From: Nemertoderma westbladi
Lineage: Eukaryota; Xenacoelomorpha; Nemertodermatida; Nemertodermatidae
Direction: 5' to 3'
Length of the DNA stretch: 32,609 bases
Assembly: GCA_032718475.1 (NCBI GenBank)
Contig: JAUCBJ010000063.1
Coordinates: 1 to 32,609, forward strand
This document shows, piece by piece, positions 9,994 to 20,412 of the stretch. The position numbers and the translations under genes were made by a program. Under the pieces are notes generated by a model. It was not told the DNA's origin. It saw nothing but the letters and a program-made list of their open reading frames with translations, and searched no databases. How positions within the stretch are numbered: the stretch's first letter is position 1; every line of letters starts with the position of its first letter.

Positions 9994-10755
9994 CTAAAGC
10001 TTCCCCTTACTCTTTTCGAATGTGTTGTTTGTTGGTATCAATTCACATTCTTCCATTAGGTCTAAAAGTAAGTACCCATTTCTGTTAGAACTGGTGTTAT
10101 AGGTGTAACCCTTGATGTCTTCTGGGCCAATTTGCGCATTCAGGTGACCAGCAATGACTTTAACATAGTGTTTCGGAATGTCCTTTATAAGTCCAGTCAG
10201 ATCTTCATAAAACTTGACTGCTTGTTCTGGCTCTGAGGCATTGGTTGGACTGTAGCAACATATAACTGTTGCCTTGGGATTCCCATCAAATGTTGTGATC
10301 ATAACCCTGGAATTTATAGATTCGATGATGTTTAGGGTCTTACATGCAAATGGGCTTAGCAGAATTCCTACTCCACCAATTGATGCATTGGCCGAGTTTC
10401 TTACTGCTGAGCTTGTTACTAACGTCCATCCATTTCCAATGTCATTGTACTTCATGGCAGTGTCTTCATGACAAATCCAATGTTCTTGGATGCAGATGAT
10501 GTCGATGTTATATTCCATTGCCAGAGCGACCATGTCACCCTGTTTAGTATGTGCTTTCAGCGTGCATACATTCATTGTAGCAATCTTGAGTGTCTTTTTA
10601 CATTTCAACAGGTTGGTTCTTCTTTCTTCTCTGTCTTCTGTTCCAGTAGCCAATTTATCGACCACAACAGCCTGGTGTACCACTGATTGACGCGGTCCTT
10701 GTTGACCCGGGTGACGACCGAGCCCATATTTCTCCTGGAGGGTTCTCATACTCAT
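9994..10755 (-). pseudogene. LINE copy 2: endonuclease domain, N-terminal part
   Basis: An open frame on the minus strand holds an exonuclease-endonuclease-phosphatase fold. It begins LKIATMNVCTL, then IICIQEHW with the catalytic glutamate, then VICCYSPTN. The box normally reading GD.NA is AGHLNAQIG, so the key aspartate is replaced by histidine. The frame ends at TAG after KGKL. Translation continues beyond the stop as TFQYPNGTKAQLDYI, suggesting a Trp codon (TGG) mutated to TAG. The domain is completed after the stop by GSDHRIV near 9880. The lost aspartate and the stop mean no active nicking enzyme. Confidence 0.8.
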
Positions 10756-10880
10756 ATCTTTCAGTTGCGAGAGTAAACCGCTTGTGGTCGAAACTCCTAC
10801 AAGCGACTTCGCAGTAGGTCGCTGTTGGTTGATTACCTTCCACCAACCTTGTCAGCAGGATTAAAAAATGCCCACCTAAA

Positions 10881-11728
10881 GACACCTATAAACTAAAATT
10901 CTAACTTTTCCTATCAGCATTATTGAATGTTAACTTACAACCCCAGCCCTTTCGTTTTTATTGGATAATTTAATTATCCTTACTATAAGCTACAAGGTGC
11001 AGTAATGGTTGGTTGATGGTATTTCTATGTGAAAAGACCGATAATAGAACTGTTGCTTTAAAGCAACAAGTGCAATATGGGACCAGAGAGGGCCAAAATG
11101 TGACCAGAGGCAATTTACCAATACAGTTGGCGATGCGAGATTACCAATAAATAATCTCGCCTAATAACCAACTCGGGGGGGGGGGGGGCGACACACGCCT
11201 TAAGCCACAGAGAGAGGTGAGAGGTCAAACCACCTCAGAGGGACAACCCAGCTAGCGAGGCTAGCACCAGGGAGTAACACCTACAGGGAGTGGCGAAGTG
11301 ACAATTAGTATATAAGCCAATAGCGGGCAGGGAAGCACATGGGGAAGGACAGGAGGGCATCCATTGGGTACCAAAGGCCACAGTAGTGTAGAGCTGAAAC
11401 CAATATGTATCAATCATATAGTTACTCTGATTACTGATTTACCGGTCAGTTGATTATCACACAGTTGCGGACCGGCATAAGTTTTGACCGTCATTTCATA
11501 TGGTAATTTATATTACTATACTGTTGCTGTCATCATTCTGTATTACAATCTATATTATTATTTCATATTCGCCTGTGCTATTATCACTGGAGTTATTAAT
11601 ACTGAGAAACAAACTCTATTATTTTCCCCAACGGCCTTTGGCCAAAGATATTAGCCCAGCAGCCCAGCAGCCAATTGACGTGTACAACCTTACCCGGTCG
11701 GGATCTCAGACTCGATCCCGTCACAACT
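10881..11728. other. Spacer with a poly-G tract and a TATA-like site
   Basis: No gene is recognised. A run of 14 G lies at 11175-11188. A TATA-like TAGTATATAAGCC lies near 11306-11318 in a locally GC-richer stretch (11190-11400), which could be a solo LTR or promoter remnant, but I find no matching terminal repeat. Confidence 0.4.
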
Positions 11729-12434
11729 CTGTTTCATAAATGAATGCCTGTTCTCCACAATGGGTGATCTTCCATAATAAACCCTTTCCTCTTTGTTTCA
11801 TAAATGAATGCCTGTTCTCCACAATGGGTGATCTTCCATAATAAACCTTTCCACTTTGTTTCATAAATGAATGCCTGTTTACCACCATGGGTGATCTTCC
11901 ACATTAAACCATTCCACTATGTTTCATAAATGAATGTCTGTTCTCCACAATGGGTGATCTTCCATAATAAACTCTTCCACTTTGTTTCCTAAATGAATGC
12001 CTGTTCTCCATAATGGGTGATCTTCCATAATAAACCCTTCCACTTTGATTCCTAAAAGAATGCCTGTTCTCTACTGTAGAATGGGTGATCTTCCATAATA
12101 AACCTTTCCACTCTGCTTCCTAAATGAATGCCTGTTCTCCACATGGGTGATCTTCCACATTAAACCATTCCACTATGTTTCATAAATGAATGTCTGTTCT
12201 CCACAATGGGTGATCTTCCATAATAAACTCTTCCACTTTGTTTCCTAAATGAATGCCTGTTCTCCACAATGGGTGATCTTCCATAATAAACCCTTCCACT
12301 TTGTTTCCTAAATGAATGCCTGTTCTCTACTGTACAATGGGTGATCTTCCATAATAAATCCTTCCACTCTGCTTCCTAAATAAATGCCTGTTCTCCACAT
12401 GGGTGATCTTCCATAATAAACCCTTCCACTCTGT
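11729..12434. repeat. Eleven-copy 63-bp tandem array with four-unit higher order
   Basis: Units of about 60-68 bp share TAAATGAATGCCTGTTCTCC, then ATGGGTGATCTTCCA, then TAATAAACCCTTCCACT. I count eleven. Variants repeat in register. Units 3 and 7 share CACATTAAACCATTCC, 4 and 8 share ATGTCTG with AAACTCTTCC, 6 and 10 share the insert TCTACTGTA, and 7 and 11 share CTCCACATGGG. This shows a higher-order unit of four (about 255 bp). It is non-coding. Confidence 0.9.
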
Positions 12435-13785
12435 TTTTCAAATTAACATGGTTCTCATTTATCGACCAGCAAAGGATGAAAACCTCGGTAGAGCTAGTCT
12501 GCAGCATTTAAAGTCCCGTGCCAAAACTGTTAAAGCTTTTTCGGCTAAAATGTCCCCTTTTTACACAATGCGCTGGTTACTCTAAACCTTAAAAACTCTT
12601 AAGAACTTTTTTATTTTATGAACTGATATAAACGTACTCCCTCCGGCGTTTATTCTAAGTATAGAACTTTACCTTATACTCTTAGAGATTACGAAATCAC
12701 CAGCCATTGGACAGGATTCTCTTTGTCTTCAAGCCTCTGTGTTATTCACCGTCCAATCAGTATACTTTCCCCTCTACGTCACACCATAACCTGAATTACC
12801 GGATCCATTGGTTACGGGTTAGTGGCATAGTTACTGATTCCTGATTGGAAGTTCTGACGGATTCCATAGGTTCTACAGCGTTCGACGTGATTGGGCTACT
12901 TCAGGCAAGAGCATTACTGCAACCCATCAGTGTGAGTGTTTATACACTTCATGACTTCTCCCAGAAACACCAGTGGCTCGAGAGACACAGAACGCAAATC
13001 TATTAACTTGCCATTCACCTTGCAACACTTGCCACTAGCAATATTTGCATTACTTACTTGCATACTGTGACACATCCTGACTTTCTGACGTCTGACTGTT
13101 GATATTGCCGCAACACTGCATTTTATACTGTTTTATGCTGTTATAATCTATTGTAATTTGTAACATGGATTAATGTTAATAGTTGGAGAATACTTACGAA
13201 TAACCGGTAGATTTTCATGATTTGTTGAGGTAAGCGGAGGGGAATACTATTCACAATTGCCTAGTTCAAATAACCGTGGTTTGTATGAGTGTATGCTGTT
13301 TCATAGTCCCCAACGTACATGAGTTAAGTTTCTCTTTATATGTGAGCAAAATTGGTGACCATCAGCAAATTAGCGTGTTTCAGTACTATTGTCATCAGTG
13401 TGAGTGTGCACGATTAATAATACATCCCTAAAGGATGTAAACATTGGCGTCGTCTCATGCCCACCCGTTGTAATTAGTATAAGTCATATCTCTGCGTGGT
13501 ATTTAGAGCGCAGCACCTAAAAGGAACTGTTAGTATTTAACTAAAAATAAACATAGTTTTTAGAGATTATATAGTAAAGATCAATCAAATAATACAAAGT
13601 GTCCTACGGCTCTCTCTGCCATAGAATCCTGTCTCCCACCTCCGGTGGGTCATACGCCGCGCTAGACTGGCTTCGGCTGTGTTCATATTTGTACGGGCTG
13701 TCAGGTATTAATAGACATATAAATTAGCAGGTTATACTGTTAAAGGTCTAAAAGCGCGAACAAAAACAGTAAAAAAAATACGTTG
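12435..13785. other. Spacer without recognised gene
   Basis: Mixed-composition sequence with short uninformative open frames only (for example 12403-12585). No domain, RNA gene or clear repeat was seen. Confidence 0.45.
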
Positions 13786-13852
13786 ACGAGGGTTCGAACC
13801 TGGAGCCTCCAGAATAAAAGCCTAGATTGTTAACACTAAATCTAGCTGCTGC
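13786..13852 (-). repeat. tRNA-like sequence, probable SINE head
   Basis: On the minus strand there is a box B sequence GGTTCGAACCC (13790-13800) preceded at tRNA-like distance by TAGTGTTAACAATCTAGG, a degenerate box A, and CTCCAGG before box B. It is followed on the minus strand by an AT-rich stretch with a T run (13772-13779), a possible Pol III terminator. Arms do not pair well enough for a working tRNA. It is most likely a tRNA-derived SINE or a tRNA pseudogene. Confidence 0.4.
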
Positions 13853-14024
13853 TTAGTCTATGAATTGAATATGAAAATATGAATAATATATTTTATAATT
13901 GTAGGTCTTCTCTAACTGAATTTATTTGAGTATAAATATAAATATAAACTATAACTACTGTAAAATATGTGACTTAGAGGAAGTATGATAAAGTTGGGGG
14001 AAAGTATCCTGCATATAATGACAG

Positions 14025-14181
14025 GGGCGATAAAAGACCAGGGGCGATAAAGTCTCGGGGACGATAAAGACCTAGTGGCAGTAAGTTCCTAAAAACTCAG
14101 AACTGGGGGGCGATAAGTTCCCAACAAAAATGCAATTTATAGGGGCGATAAAGTTCCAGGGGCGATAAGGTCCTGCTTTGA
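14025..14181. repeat. Cluster of GGGGCGATAAAGTCC motifs
   Basis: Six or seven degenerate copies in one orientation: GGGGCGATAAAAGACC, GGGGCGATAAAGTCTC, GGGGACGATAAAGACC, GTGGCAGTAAGTTCC, GGGGGCGATAAGTTCCC, GGGGCGATAAAGTTCC and GGGGCGATAAGGTCC. The pattern (G run, AT-rich core, GTCC) parallels the ends of the element at 727-2897, so it may be one end of another DNA element. No inverted partner was found in the window. Confidence 0.75.
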
Positions 14182-14393
14182 AAATATACGGTTTACGGGT
14201 AATTTGATTTAAGTCTGTCCATTAAAATGTTGGAATGTTCTCAGCGCAGCTGAAACTTTTCTTGCAGGGGTTTTCCGGGTTGGTGATTTCATTTCTAAAC
14301 AGTTTTCTAATTTGACTGCGTCATGTCTATATTTCCGTCAAAATATTTCCGACATCTGAACACACAAACATACAAAGTGGATGAGGTCACATA

Positions 14394-14933
14394 TGGACGG
14401 TGTTATACAAAAGGGTGTTAAGCCACAAAAGTTCAATTTGAGATAATCTATGTCAAAGTTTTTAATATCCTGTGTGATTGTTGTTGTATTATCCAGATAC
14501 TGTTGTGTTTTTATAAGAAAACATTTAGGAAAATTAATGTATTTTTCAAGTTCTTATGCTAGAATATAGCCTTTTCTCCGAAATAGTGATCAAAATGTGG
14601 CTTAACCCTTTTGGAGAACTTCATATTTGGCAAAACGTTAAAATGTCAAAAGGTGTCATACTTGCAAAAAGATGTCAAAAGATGTCAAGCCACACAAATA
14701 TTATGTGGTTTAAATATTTTTTGCATTATTATTTGTGGTTTAACACTCTTTGACTAATCTAATCACAAATCCAAACTCTGGCTAAACTTTCTTGTATTTT
14801 TAAGGCATTTCCTCGTATTATTGGGCAATAGGATCTCATAATTAGACACTTTCCTCTATCGAATGGTACCAAAAACTCAATTTCGACAAAATGTGGGATA
14901 ACTAACTAACACCCTTTTGAATAACACCGTCCG
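14394..14933. mobile_element. 540-bp MITE with TA target duplication
   Basis: The ends form an imperfect inverted repeat. GGACGGTGTTATACAAAAG is at 14395-14413, and at the right end the reverse complement reads CGGACGGTGTTATTCAAAAG, then GGGTGTTA on both sides. Similarity continues inward to AATTTGAG / AAATTGAG. A TA dinucleotide flanks both ends (14392-14393 and 14934-14935), as in Tc1/mariner-type insertions. The interior has no intact transposase; the open frame at 14556-14753 has no known motif. It also contains repeated GTGGCTTAA / GTGGTTTAA motifs. Confidence 0.75.
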
Positions 14934-14936
14934 TAT

Positions 14937-15400
14937 GAAAACTGACATCGGAAATGTAATCAACAACCATAAAAACTCCCATATCCATTTCTAGCTAAGC
15001 CTAGTTGGTATGGCTTCCTATTACTTTAACAGAGAGATCGTTGGACAGACAGAAAAACCGACAGACAGACATAATAGACTTCGCTAAAAATGAAACTGAC
15101 TTCGGAAATGAAATCAGCGACAAATATAACCACAACTAAAAGTTTTACATCGGTTTGTGTCATGTCCTTATATTTTGACAGACAGATCGTCTGACGCGGA
15201 CAGACATACTGATAGACAGACATATAGACATAATAGTTGCATTAAAAGTGAAAACTGACATTTAGAATTAAATAAGCGATCTGGAAAATTCCCATAACAA
15301 AACTTTTACCCAGATAAGAATGCTTTTGTTATATTTTGATAGACAAACAGTCAGAAACACAATCCCAGACTGACAGTTTTCACAGACACTTACACAGAGT
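14937..15400. repeat. Three-copy degenerate 156-bp tandem repeat
   Basis: Units start at 14937, 15092 and 15250 with GAAAACTGACATCGG-like sequence. Each contains, at about 115 bp, a segment TTTGACAGACAGATCGT-like followed by a short run of ACAGACAG/ATAGACAT repeats. Periods are 155 and 158 bp. Units are well diverged. The array begins directly at the right border of the MITE at 14394-14933. Confidence 0.75.
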
Positions 15401-17449
15401 AAGGTTAACGCTATCTCTCATAACTTTTTAACTCGATTAGCTATTAACAAGCGGTTTGAAGATTCGAAATCCTCATAAAAATATCCACCAGGTGGTATTG
15501 AAAATTAAAAATATACTTTTTGTCAGAAATATTCAACCCCCCCCCCTTAATATTAGTTTAGAACAGGTACTTGAGTTCCTATACCAAGCGGCATTGTGTT
15601 GCAGATGGGCAGTTTAAGGCATTAACTTGATGGGAGAATGCTCCCCACAGAAATTATAGCATTTCTGCGCACAAAAATGATGGAAGTGAAATTGGAACTT
15701 AAAGCCGCAAGAACTACGATTTATGGGGCTTAAAATTTAATCGTTCTGTCACCTTATGACATCAACTATAAATTTCAACAAAAATTATGATAATAAACTC
15801 ATGATAATTTACTCAAAAACAAAAAACCAACTTATCAGCCCTCCAGTGATATCCTCGTAACGCTGAAAAGTAACCAATAAATTAGAAACTATAAACTTAT
15901 TGACTGCGATTGAATATTCTTTAATGCTCTATTGATATGGGAAGTGTAACATTGTTTACCTTTACAGTTCCCGCATTTATTCTTGGAACAACTGCAAATA
16001 ATTAATTACTTAAATGGATATGAAAGTCATCATTATTCCTAAACATTATAATATTAAAGTGTTTATAGATAAGGGTTCATTACACTTATCAATTGGAACC
16101 GTGGCGCTCGCTCGGTGAGTAAATACGTTTTATACTTGTATCTTTGAATTATATATTTGTAAAGTTGGATTAAATAATAAAACCAATTCTGTACCAGTTC
16201 TACTACTTTAGGCTACATAATATCGTCTGATTGTAACAGTCATTATCATACTATAAATATACTATAAAATTCAAAATTATTCGTCAGAGAAGTAAGGAAC
16301 ATTCTACGGAGACTTTGAATTAGTAATAACTTTACTTTACGTATAATGTACGGTTGATATTCCAAGGGTGGTTATCAGTGAGAGCAACCTTAATTTTTTT
16401 TCAATTTATTGATTAAAACATGACTTATAAATATTCATTATTCTGCCATATCGAGAGTGTAATCTAATTCTATCTTTCAATGCAATGACGCAAACGAATA
16501 GTTATCAAGCAACATAATTTTTTTATACTGATTCCTTTTAATGAACTAACAATAGACTCATTAAAATAACGTAGTTTTCCCTAAAGCTTTTCTCGAAGTT
16601 CCCGGATATACACGTCAACCATCATTTGTTAATTACGTGCGCACACTATACAACACATGGACTTGATTACAGAGACAGGAAACCATGTCAGATAGAGTCA
16701 CTAAGAAGATGCCAACAGTAGAAGAAGGCCAGAGCTCGCCAAGTAATACTCTCCATACCGTTTCATTCATTAGTCGGTTTTTGATACTTTATGATCAACC
16801 ATGCCACTATTATGCAGCTATGGTACACATATATCGGCATACCGTGTACGTCACTAGGATTCATTACCAACTGCCACCACATCACCAAACCACACAGTTA
16901 GCGATCAGAAATATTTAAAGCTGAACTATTCTACGATAACATTGGCCTGCAAGACTAATCCGTCCTACCTGCTGGTAGTTTTAGCGATTGGTGATGATAT
17001 TGAGATTATACAATGCCTCATTTGATTTTTTCATTTTTGATATGAGCATTAGTATTATGCAACGGATACGTGGAAGTGGCGTAGTAGTACCATGAAAAAG
17101 GGAACTGATGTCTTCTGCAATAAGAGAGGCCCAGCAAGGGCTGTAATAGAACAGTACAACCGCCCGGTTAATCTGACGGTTGGTTGGTGTGGTTCTGGTA
17201 TTTTTCATTAACCTTGATAGTTTTAGTTTATATAATGCTTTTATTTGAGTTTTTTTCAATTATTTTGGTGTTTGTAGCATTCAGAATCACAGATCTTCCG
17301 GATTGTAGAAATAATTAGAGGTCTACAGTTATTTCATCCGCAGTGCAGATGGAGGAATACCCTCCATATAGGTATTGGAATGGAATACCCCTTTATGAAA
17401 TTGATTACCCATAACTCTTCTTATTAGTCGTACAATTTTGTAGTGCGAT
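15401..17449. other. Spacer without recognised gene
   Basis: AT-rich sequence with a 10-C run at 15537-15546. A plus-strand open frame at 16685-16918 starts at a reasonable ATG context (AAACCATGTC) and reads MSDRVTKKMPTVEEG, but no domain or splice-supported continuation was found, so it is not called. Confidence 0.4.
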
Positions 17450-17580
17450 CTTTGACATGAAATACCATGACGAAGGTACACATGGAGTAAGCATTGAAGG
17501 ATCATGAATATCTCAGGATGTAAACCATCAGCACCACAGACTTTATTTGTCTTAATATAAACTGCGGCAGTTTCTACTTC
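17450..17580 (-). pseudogene. Short LINE RT remnant
   Basis: The minus strand reads EVETAAVYIKTNKVCGADGLHPEIF (17580-17505), resembling the conserved LINE segment just before the RT domain (..i..lK..KA.G.DGi..E.l). Downstream the similarity fades. Only this segment is recognisable. It is a decayed fragment of an otherwise lost element. Confidence 0.4.
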
Positions 17581-17690
17581 AAAAAAAATGATCTTTCTGA
17601 TCTTAATAATAAAACAATAGAATAGAACATGGGGTCTTATTGCCTCAGATACTACCTAGCATTTAGGGCCACTTCGGCCACTGTTAGTAC

Positions 17691-17901
17691 TCAGGCACTA
17701 CAGCCCATTAAAGAAATGAAATACCAAATCGATTTGAGTGCTACATAACCCAACCCAACTACCACAAGGAAAACTACACCAAACCATACAGTAACTTTAC
17801 GAAGCTTAATTGCTTGCCACACCGCGGAAGATTTCCTACTTTGACCAGCGCCCAGCGCGATGGGAAAGAGATAATGAAAATTGGCAGCGTCATCCACTGA
17901 A
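17691..17901 (-). CDS. Candidate exon with a transmembrane segment (uncertain)
   Basis: On the minus strand a plausible splice acceptor (TTTGTCTGCAG, ending at 17902) opens a frame reading SVDDAANFHYLF, then KLRKVTVWFGVVFLVVVGLG and a stop after LMGCSA. The stretch from VTVWFG is a strong hydrophobic segment preceded by basic residues. It lies 0.7 kb downstream of the R-SNARE exon on the same strand, where a membrane anchor exon would be expected for a VAMP. However, the R-SNARE frame ends in TGA before any usable donor, and this exon would need a phase-2 donor that I cannot find. It may be an alternative exon, part of another gene, or chance. Confidence 0.25.
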
Positions 17902-17918
17902 CTGCAGACAAATGTCAT

Positions 17919-18572
17919 TCAGCATTTGAAGGTTTATTTAAGTAAAAACAAACCTGTTAGTTATATTTTAGGAAACACCACGATATGGAGAGTTGGAGAG
18001 GTAGTATTCATTCAATCATTCATATAAATATTTGTTAGAAAATTTTAGAATATGAAAATCAGGTGTAGAATATATTAGAATATTACTATAATATTTACTC
18101 GAAAATCAATCTGGAAATCAATTGCTCTAAACGAACAAAAACAAGATGTACCGGTAGATATTATTGCGTTCAATCAACTTGAAATTAATTAATTCAATAT
18201 GAAAGATGATTTATTTCACAACACAACCTATGGGACAGCACATATATAGAGTACTGTATAACCTGTAAATAGCAATTATACATATATATATATATTTACT
18301 GTTTAATATACTTAAATTTTAATGGCTATATATACTTTTTGTTCTTAGGCTCATGTTAGGTTTACCTAAAAGGAAAATCCTAGTTACGTTTACCACAACG
18401 AAAAATCCTAGGCCCACTATATTATATTTTTAACCAAACATTCTTTCTTTGGCCTTCGTGCACAACTCGAAGCAAAAGTTTGTCAAATTAAGTATTAGCA
18501 GAGTTAGAAGGAAAACTATTAAAATGTCAAATAAATCAATAATAGAATTATGTAAGACACGCAGAAAACACA
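17919..18572. other. 3' flank of the R-SNARE exon
   Basis: AT-rich sequence downstream (minus strand) of the exon ending at 18573. Possible AATAAA polyadenylation signals on the minus strand occur near 18208 and 17930 (TTTATT on the plus strand). A (TA)n run lies at about 18281-18296. No coding signal was recognised. Confidence 0.4.
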
Positions 18573-18844
18573 TCAATTCTCATATTTATGTTTCAGTTTG
18601 GCCGACAAAACTGCGAATGCAGATGCTGAATGCCGCATATCGTTTGAGAGTTTACAGGTGGTATCTAACTTTGAGTCCCGTTCCATTAGATTGTTCCACG
18701 CCATATCCATGCCTTGCATTATACCGGAAAACGAGGAACGACTATTTCTCGGTTTATTTTTCATCATTTCTTCCGTGCTGAGAGACATCCTTCTGGGTTC
18801 CAAATCTATCAACGACGTTTGTGGTTCTGTCGCCCTCCTTCGGC
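18573..18844 (-). CDS. R-SNARE (synaptobrevin-like) gene, exon 2
   Basis: This exon carries the recognisable domain. After an acceptor (TTAATTACAG ending at 18845, with CTAAT branch-like sequence upstream) it encodes residues 104-193 of the model. A basic, Ser-rich linker (RRRATEP, EPRRMSLSTEE) leads to an amphipathic helix from about residue 140 to the end. NLMERDSKL and SAKLKHKY align without gaps to the C-terminal half of synaptobrevin SNARE motifs (ERDQKL and SAAKLKRKY). Arg159 is in the zero-layer position that defines R-SNAREs, which pair with syntaxin and SNAP-25-type partners to drive membrane fusion. The frame stops with TGA right after KHKYEN, where VAMPs normally enter the membrane anchor. 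The product would then be soluble, like tomosyn or amisyn tails, unless another exon is used. Confidence 0.6.
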
Positions 18845-18922
18845 CTGTAATTAACCAAAATATAGAGTAAATCACCGTTCAATAAATTAGTCAAATTGTA
18901 ATGAAATTCTACCACCCAACCT

Positions 18923-19030
18923 TAATAATAATAATAATAATAATATTGGTTATTTATATAGCGCTTTTCTACGCTCAGCATACTCAAAGCGCTTTTATTA
19001 TCATTACCCCAGCAAAGCCAGGTAAAACCT
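18923..19030. repeat. Dispersed repeat with AGCGCTTTT inverted core
   Basis: A (TAA)n run at 18923-18944 is followed by ATTTATATAGCGCTTTTCTA and, after 20-odd bases, CTCAAAGCGCTTTTATTATC. The core AGCGCTTT recurs, and AGCGCT is itself a palindrome. TTATATAGCGC..CAAAGCGCTTT sequences are widespread in animal interspersed repeats, commonly as SINE or MITE pieces. I do not assign a family. Confidence 0.5.
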
Positions 19031-19458
19031 TGACATTCATTGGCAATTAATAAACAGGATGAGAAATCCCAGAAATTTGACATTGCAAATAAATTTCCTA
19101 GTATTGAAAGTAATCAAATAGACAATTTAAATTCTGATTTGGAATGTTTGGAAGGTTTGGAATGTTATGAAATGAGTGAGGAAAATTTATTCTCAGGATA
19201 TATAGAATAGAATATGAGACAAAAATGAAAAACTGTAGAAAAATAAAGAATTCCCATTGCAAATGCCCTTAACCATGTGTACAACATGAATGTTATAACA
19301 TTAAATTAACACTGAATACTAACAATAGAAGAATAGCAATTAAAATAACTTAATAAGCACAAAGTAATTAAATAAAAAACGATGAAACTATAGAGTTTAA
19401 AAGAGTAACTAGTGAAATCATAGGAAACGTATTGAATACTTTATAAAATATAATTAAC

Positions 19459-19540
19459 AGTAATATTATTAAATATTATTATTATATTAATAGTAATATT
19501 ATTAAATATTATTATTATATTAATAGTAATATTATTAAAA
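19459..19540. repeat. 33-bp AT-rich tandem repeat, 2.5 copies
   Basis: The unit starts AGTAATATTATTAAATATT and recurs at 19459, 19492 and 19525 with essentially identical sequence. It immediately precedes the tRNA-like SINE, so it may be the insertion target or part of a preceding tail. Confidence 0.85.
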
Positions 19541-19720
19541 GCAGCCGCATGGTTTAATGGTGACATTCGTGGGCTTCCAATTAGGAGACCCTGGTTCGAT
19601 CCCAAGATGGAGCAGCATTGTTTGTGCTGCGCAGTGCTTTAAATGCTGCATCCAGCCCAACCCGAGTTAATGGCGCAAAATGACCGCAAACATTAACAAT
19701 GTTTTTAGTGGTTTAAACGT
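19541..19720 (+). repeat. tRNA-derived SINE
   Basis: Box A TGGTTTAATGG is at 19550-19560 and box B GGTTCGATCCC at 19593-19603. Both fit the Pol III internal promoter consensus and their 33-bp start-to-start spacing suits the promoter. The acceptor stem does not pair, so it is not a working tRNA. The sequence continues into a unique body (GTGCTGCGCAGTGCTTTAAA, then CCCAACCCGAGTTAATGGCG). The 3' end is not visible; I set it arbitrarily near 19720. It lies in the R-SNARE intron, in antisense orientation. Confidence 0.6.
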
Positions 19721-20309
19721 ACTTTTTCTCACCAAAATAATATATGAAACCTTAATTCACTGGCACTACGGTGAATTTGTGCCACTAACTGCCAAACCCG
19801 AGCCCAGGCTTTCATCGATGGATAAATGGATGGTGGATAAATGGGAACCTTGGATAACTTTGGATGAGAGAGCCTTCAGGTTCACGTCAGGTTCACATTG
19901 CAGCTAATAATAGGGTTTTTTGCGATGGATAATATAAACGGATAAGAAGGAACCGGTACTGGCTTGGTGTCCGCATGTCTTCAGGAACTTCACCTTGCCC
20001 CACCTTCTCCACCCCTGCAGACCCATTTGGCGGGGAACACCATGTTGGCTGTGGCGGCAAGGGAGACAAGATCACGCGCCATGATTCACTTCGGAATGCT
20101 AGCTTCCTTCAGCTGCTCTAGCGCCCTGGAGTGAAGTCCCTGGCTTGATCTCTCGCCCTGTTGATGTGTACCTCCCAAATTGGAAGAGGGGTCCACCTAT
20201 GGCCCTTGACGTCACCGTTATCTCCCGAACCATCTTACAAGCCGCCACTACACCGTGGACATGCTCTCTCCATTGCCCGGGAGCGAAAACTCGCTGCCCA
20301 TTTTGAGGA
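19721..20309. other. Intron sequence without recognised feature
   Basis: Moderately GC-rich. Contains short direct repeats (GGATAAATGG twice near 19820-19845). Open frames at 19893-20075 and 20161-20559 have no domain, and the latter is produced by the adjacent minisatellite. Confidence 0.4.
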
Positions 20310-20412
20310 GTGTGGGTGTGGAGGTGTCAGGTGTGGGTGTGGGTGTCAGGTGTGTGTGTGGGTGTCAGGTGTGTGTGTGGGTGTCAGGTGTGGGTGTGGG
20401 TGTCAGGTGTGG
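20310..20412. repeat. G-rich GTGTCAGGTGTG minisatellite
   Basis: Tandem units of about 18 bp built from GGTGTCAGGTGTGTGTGT / GGTGTCAGGTGTGGGTGT, five to six copies. It produces long but meaningless Cys-, Val- and Gly-rich open frames on the plus strand. Confidence 0.8.

Larger units (their letters stand above)
7909..10880 (-). mobile_element. Nearly full-length dead APE-type LINE, copy 2
   Basis: Read on the minus strand, this has a 5' leader, an apurinic-like endonuclease (10755-9900), a linker, an RT and the start of the C-terminal domain. It is the same family as copy 1 at 1186-2371, with near-identical nucleotide sequence over the shared part. Compared with copy 1 it lacks about 115 bp at the 3' end, including the (TAG)n tail. 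Its 3' end is fused to the gypsy integrase fragment near 7908, so this end was lost by rearrangement rather than by 5' truncation. The clade is probably RTE- or Nimb/Ingi-like; I could not decide from motifs alone. Confidence 0.85.

Noticed and set aside
12403-12585. Coding exon after the 63-bp array
   Set aside because: Short frame partly made from the tandem repeat, no recognisable domain.
15026-15223. 65-residue minus-strand ORF
   Set aside because: Produced by the ACAGACAG-bearing tandem repeat.
16685-16918. 77-residue plus-strand ORF with fair ATG context
   Set aside because: Only the first 20 residues look exon-like; no domain, conserved motif or supported splice partner.
19541-19612. 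Functional tRNA gene
   Set aside because: Internal promoter boxes are present but the acceptor and T stems do not pair; better read as a SINE head.
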